5,174 nt of DNA from Bacteroidota bacterium (GTDB lineage: Bacteria > Bacteroidota > Ignavibacteria > Ignavibacteriales > Melioribacteraceae). This document shows positions 1 through 5,174 of the stretch, piece after piece. The translations under genes were made by a program, and so were the position numbers. The stretch is taken from the NCBI GenBank assembly GCA_021812745.1, contig JAKAMS010000212.1, positions 1-5,174 on the forward strand. Reading direction: 5' to 3'. Each line of letters opens with the position of its first letter. Position 1 is the first letter of the stretch. A model generated the notes under the pieces. That model had not been told where the DNA came from. It did not search any database and saw only the letters and a program-made list of their open reading frames with translations.

Positions 1-1395
1 CACGGCGCTAAAAATTGGGATGAAGTAATAGCAATTGTTGCTAAAGCTGTTGAATCTTCCAAGCCGGGCGATTGGATTATCGGCAGAGGATGGCATCAAG
101 AAAAATTTAATCCCAGACCAAATCCAAATGTTAACGGCTACTCCGCCCATAATGAATTAAGCAAAGCTTCGCCGAACAATCCTGTTATGTTAACACACGC
201 AAGCGGACATGCAGTATTTGCAAACGCGAAAGCAATGCAAATAGCAGGCATAAACCGCAGCACACCCAACCCCGATGGCGGAACTATTGTGCGCGACTCG
301 CTTGGAAATGCTATTGGAGTGTTTGAAGAAAACGCAGAGAATCTGATTAGAAAAGGATATAACGATTTTCTTGCAAAGAGAACGCCGGAACAAATACTAG
401 CTAATTATGAAGAACAAGTAAAACTCGCTTCCGATGATTGTTTGAAAAAAGGAATTACATCTTGCGCCGATGCGGGAGAAACATTTGAGGTTATTGATAT
501 TCTTAAAAAATTAGCAGACGAAAATAAATTGACCGTCCGGTTGAATGTAATGGTCGGAGATTCAATTGACGCCATGAAGAAAAAGTTGAAAGATTATCTG
601 CTGATGGGGTATGGAAATAATTTTCTAACGGTTCGTTCGGTTAAGCAATATATAGACGGAGCTCTCGGTTCGCGCGGCGCATGGTTACTTGAGCCGTATT
701 CAGATTTGCCAGATCATGTTGGCTCCAACGTTACGCCAATAGATGAATTGAAAAAAATTGCCGAGTTGGTGTTAGCCAATGGATTTCAGATGCGCATTCA
801 TGCTATCGGAGACCGGGGGAATAGAGAGGTGTTAAACATTTACGAAGAAATATTTCAAAAGCATCCGGACAAAAAAGATTTACGCTGGTGCATTGAACAT
901 GCACAGCATTTATCGGCACAAGACATTCCCCGATTTGCACAGCTCGGAGTTATTGCCGCGATGCAGTCGGTTCATTGCACATCCGACATGGGATTTGTTC
1001 CGGAGCGACTTGGCAATAAGCGGGCAGAGGAAGGAGCTTATGTTTGGAAAAAATTGATTAATAGCGGTGCAACAATATGCAACGGTACAGATGCGCCGGT
1101 TGAAGACGTTGATCCGATTGCATGTTTCTATTCAGCGGTTACTAGAAAAAATTCCGAAGGGAAAGTTTTTTATGGTGATCAGAAAATGACGCGTCTTGAA
1201 GCGCTGAAATCCTACACAATCAATGGTGCATATGCTTCGTTTGAAGAAAATATAAAAGGATCAATTCAAACCGGGAAACTAGCGGACCTTGTTGTACTCT
1301 CGAATGATTTGTCAAAATGTTCCGACGATGATATTAAATCAACTAAAGTGATGTACACTATTGTAGGCGGAAAAATTTTATATTCCTCAAAATAA
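1..1395 (+). CDS. YtcJ-like amidohydrolase family 3 protein (5'-truncated by window edge)
   Basis: This is a metal-dependent amidohydrolase of the family 3/YtcJ group, whose members hydrolyse C-N bonds in amide or formamide-type compounds; the substrate cannot be read from sequence. The frame is open from base 1, so the Met at 187 is internal. The 464 visible residues show family landmarks in order: GRGWHQEKF (about 28-36), a GHAVFAN segment (about 69-75), VKQYIDGALGSRGA (about 214-227, whose Lys is the likely metal-bridging residue), RIHAIGDRG (about 265-273), CIEHAQH (about 297-303), GTDAPVEDVDP (about 363-372) and the closing GKLADLVVL strand. Family members usually run to about 530-550 residues, so some 70-90 residues are missing. 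These would include the N-terminal HxH metal motif and any signal peptide, so its location in the cell is unknown. The deacetylase gene follows 64 nt downstream on the same strand and may be cotranscribed. The family call is firm; the substrate is not known. Confidence 0.93.
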   Translation, partial: HGAKNWDEVIAIVAKAVESSKPGDWIIGRGWHQEKFNPRPNPNVNGYSAHNELSKASPNNPVMLTHASGHAVFANAKAMQIAGINRSTPNPDGGTIVRDSLGNAIGVFEENAENLIRKGYNDFLAKRTPEQILANYEEQVKLASDDCLKKGITSCADAGETFEVIDILKKLADENKLTVRLNVMVGDSIDAMKKKLKDYLLMGYGNNFLTVRSVKQYIDGALGSRGAWLLEPYSDLPDHVGSNVTPIDELKKIAELVLANGFQMRIHAIGDRGNREVLNIYEEIFQKHPDKKDLRWCIEHAQHLSAQDIPRFAQLGVIAAMQSVHCTSDMGFVPERLGNKRAEEGAYVWKKLINSGATICNGTDAPVEDVDPIACFYSAVTRKNSEGKVFYGDQKMTRLEALKSYTINGAYASFEENIKGSIQTGKLADLVVLSNDLSKCSDDDIKSTKVMYTIVGGKILYSSK

Positions 1396-1444
1396 ATTAA
1401 TGACTTTACGCCTTACATGGATTTACATACTTGCATGGCACAGC

Positions 1445-1450
1445 GGAAGG
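1445..1450 (+). promoter_or_regulatory. Ribosome binding site supporting the ATG at 1460
   Basis: A purine-rich GGAAGG lies 9 nt before the ATG at 1460, which is normal Shine-Dalgarno spacing. The alternative in-frame ATG at 1400 sits only 4 nt after the previous stop codon and has no comparable purine run before it. Together with the signal peptide this decides the start of the deacetylase gene. Confidence 0.6.
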
Positions 1451-1459
1451 AAAACCATT

Positions 1460-2404
1460 ATGATAATACGGCTGTTACTGCTTTCTCTATTTATTTCTTT
1501 TTCAACGGCATATGGACAAAATAAAAATATCGCGGTTACAATGGATGATTTGCCTCTCCAGCGGATTGGGCATTTTAAAAATGATCAATGCCGAATTATT
1601 GTTGACAAGCTTATAGAGAAGATAAAATCTCAACAAGCGCCAATGGTCGGATTTGTTAATGAAGAAAAATTACAATCAGACGGTAAGAACGACGAAGAAA
1701 AAATCGAATTACTTAAAGACTGGTTGAATGCCGGACTTGATCTTGGCAATCATACATTCTCTCATAAGAGTGCTAACCGAGTTCCGGTTGAAGAATACGA
1801 GAAGGATATTTTAAACGGTGAAAGAGTAATAAGAAATTTAATTGAAGAGAAAGGAAAGAAGCTTACGTATTTCAGACATCCGTTTCTCCAAACGGGCAGA
1901 AGCTTGGAAGTGAAAAACGAAATCGAAAAATTTTTAACAGAACATAATTACGTAATTGCGCCCGTAACTATTGATAATGGCGAATGGATTTTCGGCGGCG
2001 CATACGAGAAGGCAATAGATTCAAACAAGACCGAGATGATGAATCGTATCGGCGGTGAATACATTTCATACATGAAAAGAAAACTCGAATACTGGGAAAG
2101 TCAGTCAATCTCTCTTTTCGGCAGAAACATTAACCATATTCTTCTTATCCACGCGAATACTCTCAATGCCGATTACTACGGTAAACTTTGCGAAATGATA
2201 CGAGCAGAAGGGTATAATTTTATATCATTAGAAGAAGCTCTTAGAGACGAAGCGTTTAATACGAAAGATACATTTACAAGAGCGGGCGGCATCTCGTGGA
2301 TTCACCGTTGGGCGGTAACGCAAGATAAGAAAAAAGATTTCTTCGGTGATGAGCCCAGTGTACCGGAATACATTATGAAATATGCCGGCGTTGAATCGGA
2401 GTGA
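1460..2404 (+). CDS. Exported polysaccharide deacetylase-like protein (CE4/NodB fold)
   Basis: The predicted 314-residue protein resembles carbohydrate esterase family 4 enzymes, which remove N- or O-acetyl groups from glycans such as peptidoglycan or other surface polysaccharide. Residues 1-19 form a typical signal peptide (short Arg-containing start, LLLLSLFISFS core, cleavage probably before Gln20), so it should act in the periplasm or outside the cell. Motif 1 is VTMDD (Asp29-Asp30), motif 2 is NHTFSH (His98 and His102, expected metal ligands), motif 3 is the variant FRHPF (Arg139), motif 4 is the variant IDNGEW (Asp172, Trp176), and motif 5 is ILLIHAN (His231). The last roughly 45 residues, with GGISWIHRWA at 276-285 and FGDEP at 295-299, lie beyond the core fold. 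Starting at 1400 would add 20 residues, including Trp and His, ahead of the hydrophobic core. The fold is secure; the glycan substrate and actual activity are inferred. Confidence 0.88.
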   Translation: MIIRLLLLSLFISFSTAYGQNKNIAVTMDDLPLQRIGHFKNDQCRIIVDKLIEKIKSQQAPMVGFVNEEKLQSDGKNDEEKIELLKDWLNAGLDLGNHTFSHKSANRVPVEEYEKDILNGERVIRNLIEEKGKKLTYFRHPFLQTGRSLEVKNEIEKFLTEHNYVIAPVTIDNGEWIFGGAYEKAIDSNKTEMMNRIGGEYISYMKRKLEYWESQSISLFGRNINHILLIHANTLNADYYGKLCEMIRAEGYNFISLEEALRDEAFNTKDTFTRAGGISWIHRWAVTQDKKKDFFGDEPSVPEYIMKYAGVESE

Positions 2405-2598
2405 AACTAAGTCTCCGGAACAATGAGCACTCACCTTACAGAATTCGGCAATGTGGAATCTATTGGTAAAATTAATTGAGTTACGATTTATCGCAACCTT
2501 TTATATCTTTCAACGTGCCGGGAAGTTATTCCAATAATTATGAAACTTCTTCGGCTATAAAATTTGTTTATAAAGTAAATCAAAACTCTGAGGGTTAA
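2405..2598. other. Intergenic gap with possible weak promoter for the DUF2911 gene
   Basis: This 194-nt gap is the longest non-coding stretch between plus-strand genes, so a promoter for the downstream pair is expected here. TATAAA occurs at 2556-2561 and again at 2569-2574, and AAAATTTG at 2559-2566 is one base from the Bacteroidota -7 consensus TAnnTTTG. None has a convincing upstream element at the right distance. A 5-bp inverted repeat, CGGAG at 2397-2401 with CTCCG at 2413-2417, spans the deacetylase stop codon but has no T-run after it. Positions 2476-2595 are open in one frame without an ATG. Confidence 0.3.
2590..2594 (+). promoter_or_regulatory. Ribosome binding site of the DUF2911 gene
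   Basis: GAGGG lies 4 nt before the ATG at 2599. The spacing is on the short side, but the match is clear and the downstream signal peptide agrees with this start. Confidence 0.5.
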
Positions 2599-3450
2599 AT
2601 GAAAAAGCTATTCTTTTTGTTAACGCTGTTTCTTTTACTGGGCTCTGTTGCAAAAGCGCAGGTAGAACTGCCACGCCTAAGTCCGAACGCATCTGTATCC
2701 GAAACGATAGGTTACACAATAGTAACTGTCAATTATTGCCGTCCGGCTGTTAAAGAGAGAAAAATTTGGGACGGGTTAGTTCCATTTAATAAAGTATGGC
2801 GCACAGGCGCAAACGAGGCGACAACAATTCAATTCACAACAGATGTGACGGTTGAAGGAAATAAAGTTCCGGCAGGAAGATATTCTCTTTTTACAATTCC
2901 TGAGGAAAATGAGTGGACGGTAATTCTAAACAAAACCGATAAACAGTGGGGCGCGTTCAATTATAAAGAGGCAGACGATCTGCTTCGCTTCAAAGTTAAA
3001 CCCGTTAAAGGAAATTTTACCGAGCGGCTTCAGTTTACTTTTGCAAATATTACCGATTCTTCCGCCGATCTGGTTCTGAATTGGGAGAATTTGCAAGTCT
3101 CGTTCAAAATTGAAGCTGATGTGCTTGGGCAGGCTTATGAAAAAATTAAAGAAGCAATTGCGACGACGCCGGATAGATGGCAGAATTATACCGAAGGCGC
3201 AAACTTCGCTTACGAGAATGGAGTCTATTTAGATGAAGCGCTACAATGGGTGGATAAAGCATTATCTTTTGGACAGAATTACACGCCATATTTTGTTAAA
3301 GCGAAATTATTATTCAAGCAGAATAAATATAAGGACGCCTTAAATGCTCTTGATAAATGCCGAGAAGTAGGAAGAACAGATAAGAATTGGGATACATTCG
3401 TATCACAAGTTGATCTTCTCGAAAAGCAAATTAAAAGTAAAATGAATTGA
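2599..3450 (+). CDS. Exported DUF2911 domain protein with C-terminal TPR-like repeats
   Basis: The 283-residue protein begins with a clear signal peptide (MKK, Leu/Phe-rich core, cleavage at AKA before Gln21), so it is exported, probably to the periplasm. Residues about 22-170 match the DUF2911 family of unknown function: LSPNASVSETIGYT, then NYCRPAVKERKIWDGLVPF, then VWRTGANEATTIQF (67-80), then VPAGRYSLFTIP (90-101) and a WTVILNK strand. The pattern suggests a mostly beta domain. Residues about 176-259 are helical, with two TPR-like units near 194-226 and 228-259 (alternating Ala, Tyr, Leu and Trp at helix-packing positions, ending LDKCREVG), which suggests a protein-contact role. The tail is Lys-rich. 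No catalytic residues can be named. ispH begins 37 nt downstream on the same strand, but nothing in the sequence links their functions. The family call is confident; the role is unknown. Confidence 0.9.
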   Translation: MKKLFFLLTLFLLLGSVAKAQVELPRLSPNASVSETIGYTIVTVNYCRPAVKERKIWDGLVPFNKVWRTGANEATTIQFTTDVTVEGNKVPAGRYSLFTIPEENEWTVILNKTDKQWGAFNYKEADDLLRFKVKPVKGNFTERLQFTFANITDSSADLVLNWENLQVSFKIEADVLGQAYEKIKEAIATTPDRWQNYTEGANFAYENGVYLDEALQWVDKALSFGQNYTPYFVKAKLLFKQNKYKDALNALDKCREVGRTDKNWDTFVSQVDLLEKQIKSKMN

Positions 3451-3487
3451 TTGGAAACGATTTCTCTGCTGAATAAAATCTATAATC

Positions 3488-4705
3488 ATGAAAAAATTTG
3501 AGATACCAAATATTTACCGAAGTTCGATTATTTCTAAACTAAAAGAATTTCGTAAATCGGAAGACCTTCATAAAAAAGATTTTTCTCCGACAGAACTAGA
3601 TTTTGGACCGGTGAAATTCTTGATTGCGCGCCACTTTGGTTTTTGCTACGGCGTTGAAAATGCAATAGATATTGCGTACAAAACAATTAATGAAAATCCC
3701 GGCAAAAGAATTTTTCTTCTAAGCGAAATGATTCATAACCCAATGGTTAATCTTGAGCTTGAAAGCCAGGGGATTCGATTTATTTTAGATACTTACGGTA
3801 ATCAATTAATTGATTGGAGCGAGATAACCAAAGATGATATTATTATCATTCCCGCATTTGGTGCATCGCTTGAGACAGAGACTTTTCTGAAGAACAAAGA
3901 AATTGACACCGTTAAGTATAACACCACCTGCCCGTTTGTAGAACGGGTATGGAACCGCGCGGCAGAGTTGGGGAAAGAAAATTATACGGTTATTGTTCAT
4001 GGAAAATCTAAACACGAAGAAACACGCGCTACATTTTCCAGAAGCAGGCAACACGCTAAATCTATTATTGTCCGGGATATTAAAGAAGCAGAATTAATTT
4101 CAAAGATGATTAACCGCGAAATAGATGGCGAAGAGTTTTATAAATACTTCGCCGGAAGATATTCAGAAGGATTTGATATCGAAAAAAATCTAATCCGCGT
4201 GGGAGTAGTTAATCAAACGACTATGCTTGCATCGGAGACGGAAGCGATTTCAAATCTGATGCGGGATACAATGGCAAAAAAATACGGTGCCGAAAATCTA
4301 AAAGAGCATTTTGCAGATACGCGCGATACATTGTGTTACGCAACAAACGATAATCAAAGCGCCACAACCGGTTTATTGGAAAACAGCGCCGACCTTGCGG
4401 TTGTTATTGGCGGGTATAATAGTTCAAACACCTCACATTTGGTTGAACTATTGGAGAAAAAATTTCCGACCTATTTTATTTCCGGACCGGAAAAAATTAT
4501 ATCGGATCTACTGATAAGTCATTTCGATCTTAACTCACGTACGGAAAAAGTAACGGAAAATTATCTTCCGCAAAAAGAACAAGTTGCAATTGCTTTAACG
4601 AGCGGCGCATCTTGCCCGGACTCTTTGGTGGATGAGGTGTTGAATAAAATTCTTTCGTTTTTTGAAGAAACGAAAAATGCCGAAGAAGTTTTGGGTAAAC
4701 TGTAA
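3488..4705 (+). CDS. ispH: 4-hydroxy-3-methylbut-2-enyl diphosphate reductase (long-type IspH)
   Basis: IspH carries out the last step of the MEP isoprenoid pathway in the cytoplasm, reducing HMBPP to IPP and DMAPP with a [4Fe-4S] cluster. The three expected cluster cysteines are Cys53 (FGFCYGV), Cys148 (NTTCPFV) and Cys283 (DTLCYATNDNQ). Other active-site segments are EMIHN (His83, matching E. coli His41), HGKSKHEET (His176 and Glu178, matching His124 and Glu126), NQTT (242-245), NSSNTSH (311-317) and SGASCPD (372-378). At 405 residues it exceeds the roughly 310-320 of the E. coli type: it has about 40 extra N-terminal residues and a central insertion near 200-235, as in plant and cyanobacterial enzymes. 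PAFGAS places Phe124 where E. coli has His74, as I recall for the long class. No Shine-Dalgarno precedes the ATG, which follows the DUF2911 gene by 37 nt. It converges on the dGTPase-like gene 29 nt away. Confidence 0.96.
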   Translation: MKKFEIPNIYRSSIISKLKEFRKSEDLHKKDFSPTELDFGPVKFLIARHFGFCYGVENAIDIAYKTINENPGKRIFLLSEMIHNPMVNLELESQGIRFILDTYGNQLIDWSEITKDDIIIIPAFGASLETETFLKNKEIDTVKYNTTCPFVERVWNRAAELGKENYTVIVHGKSKHEETRATFSRSRQHAKSIIVRDIKEAELISKMINREIDGEEFYKYFAGRYSEGFDIEKNLIRVGVVNQTTMLASETEAISNLMRDTMAKKYGAENLKEHFADTRDTLCYATNDNQSATTGLLENSADLAVVIGGYNSSNTSHLVELLEKKFPTYFISGPEKIISDLLISHFDLNSRTEKVTENYLPQKEQVAIALTSGASCPDSLVDEVLNKILSFFEETKNAEEVLGKL

Positions 4706-4734
4706 TTCTTCTATTCGTCAGTTTTCAAGAAAAA

Positions 4735-5174
4735 TCAAACTAAGTCTGCAAGAGAGCTGTATTCGGGGTCAAATAAACGGCGGTACATTCTCATTGCGTG
4801 TGAATCTGTTGCGCCGGAAAGATAATCGCAAATCATTCTTGCGCGTTTAACTTTGCTTTTTTCTGAACGCAGTATTTTATCATTAAAGTCTGGCAGTAAT
4901 TTATTTCCGCTTAATGTATGAACGTAATTCTCTTCAAACCTGTTAAAAAGTTTTTCAATCATGTGATTTCCCTTAAATTCAATCTGATGCAGCTGAGACG
5001 ACCGGAAAACCAAATCAACAGAAATTTTTTTGTATATCTGCGCCCGTTCGAAAATGTCTTTATCTATTACAAGAATATATTTGTAGCGGTTCGTATGCTT
5101 ATTCATAAAAGTTTTTCGTTCTTTTAAGCTGCAGCTGCGGACAAATTCGCCAATTAAAGCGCCGAATTTCTTCT
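4735..5174 (-). CDS. dgt: dGTPase-like deoxynucleotide triphosphohydrolase, C-terminal part (cut by window edge)
   Basis: This is the C-terminal 145 residues of a probable HD-superfamily deoxyguanosinetriphosphate triphosphohydrolase, an enzyme that cleaves dGTP or other dNTPs to the deoxynucleoside and triphosphate in the cytoplasm. The frame stays open past the Met at 5106 to the right edge, and the extra residues (GEFVRSCSL and flanks) fit the family, so that Met is internal. Recognisable C-terminal features are the YKYILVIDKD strand (about 31-40), the IEFKGNHMIEKLF helix (about 64-76, family FKG/YKG position) and RARMICDYLSGATDSHA (about 110-126, matching the family DYIxGMTDxxA motif with Ala in place of the usual Met), then an RRLFDP end. 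The HD metal-binding motifs lie outside the window, so activity cannot be judged. Full-length relatives are usually about 400-500 residues. It converges tail to tail with ispH. The family is inferred from the C-terminus alone. Confidence 0.8.
   Translation of the reverse strand, partial: KKFGALIGEFVRSCSLKERKTFMNKHTNRYKYILVIDKDIFERAQIYKKISVDLVFRSSQLHQIEFKGNHMIEKLFNRFEENYVHTLSGNKLLPDFNDKILRSEKSKVKRARMICDYLSGATDSHAMRMYRRLFDPEYSSLADLV

Noticed and set aside
190..393. Minus-strand open frame inside the amidohydrolase gene
   Set aside because: It is Cys-rich, low-plausibility protein opposite a strongly family-matched frame, so it is a shadow of the real gene.
2397..2417. Inverted repeat CGGAG/CTCCG around the deacetylase stop codon as a terminator
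   Set aside because: The stem is only 5 bp, the loop is 11 nt and no T-run follows.
2423..2479. Eighteen-codon ATG frame in the gap (MSTHLTEFG...)
   Set aside because: There is no good ribosome site, the frame is very short and it has no recognisable motif. Chance explains it.
3481..3486. Perfect TATAAT immediately before the ispH ATG
   Set aside because: Transcription from it would start inside the coding region downstream of the chosen ATG, and no -35-like element sits about 17 nt upstream. The next plausible start would delete the conserved N-terminal extension. It is most likely chance in AT-rich sequence.
4662..4850. Plus-strand open frame across the ispH end and the minus-strand gene
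   Set aside because: It is out of frame with ispH, rich in Arg, Lys and Ser, and opposite the recognisable dGTPase-like C-terminus.
4918..5127. Plus-strand 69-codon open frame opposite the dGTPase-like gene
   Set aside because: It is a Phe-rich translation with no motif. The opposite strand carries the conserved family sequence.
1..5174. Defence system, mobile element, CRISPR array, tRNA/rRNA or toxin-antitoxin module
   Set aside because: I saw no direct repeats with spacers, transposase motifs, tRNA-like folds or small paired genes. The dGTPase-like gene could recall dNTP-depleting phage defence, but the partial C-terminus beside housekeeping ispH gives no support for that.

Overview
The window is a compact stretch of bacterial chromosome, AT-leaning but with many G/C-rich codons. 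It carries four genes on the plus strand and one converging minus-strand gene. The gene content points to the Bacteroidota/Ignavibacteriota/Chlorobiota (FCB) group. The evidence is a signal-peptide-bearing DUF2911 protein, a long IspH that begins with an N-terminal extension before its Fe-S domain, and a secreted NodB-like deacetylase whose mature protein starts at Gln. This placement rests on family recognition and no database was searched.

Layout. Positions 1-1395 hold the 3' portion of an amidohydrolase-family-3 (YtcJ-like) metal hydrolase, cut by the left edge. Positions 1460-2404 encode an exported polysaccharide-deacetylase-like (CE4/NodB fold) protein. A longer in-frame start at 1400 is possible but would spoil the signal peptide. 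A 194-nt gap (2405-2598) has no confident gene or terminator. Positions 2599-3450 encode an exported DUF2911 protein with a C-terminal TPR-like helical region. Positions 3488-4705 encode IspH, the last enzyme of the MEP isoprenoid pathway, in the long plant/cyanobacterial-like form. Positions 4735-5174 on the minus strand hold the C-terminal 145 residues of a dGTPase-like HD-superfamily triphosphohydrolase, cut by the right edge and converging tail to tail on ispH.

How they fit. The plus-strand genes lie in two close pairs (amidohydrolase/deacetylase, 64 nt apart; DUF2911/ispH, 37 nt apart) separated by the 194-nt gap, so two transcription units are plausible. There is no clear shared pathway: ispH and the dGTPase are housekeeping enzymes, while the other three are hydrolase or envelope proteins of unknown substrate. 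I see no mobile element, CRISPR array, RNA gene, toxin-antitoxin pair or defence cassette. I found no convincing new system here. The observations worth a second look are protein-level details (variant motifs in IspH and the deacetylase) and the unexplained open frame in the 194-nt gap.
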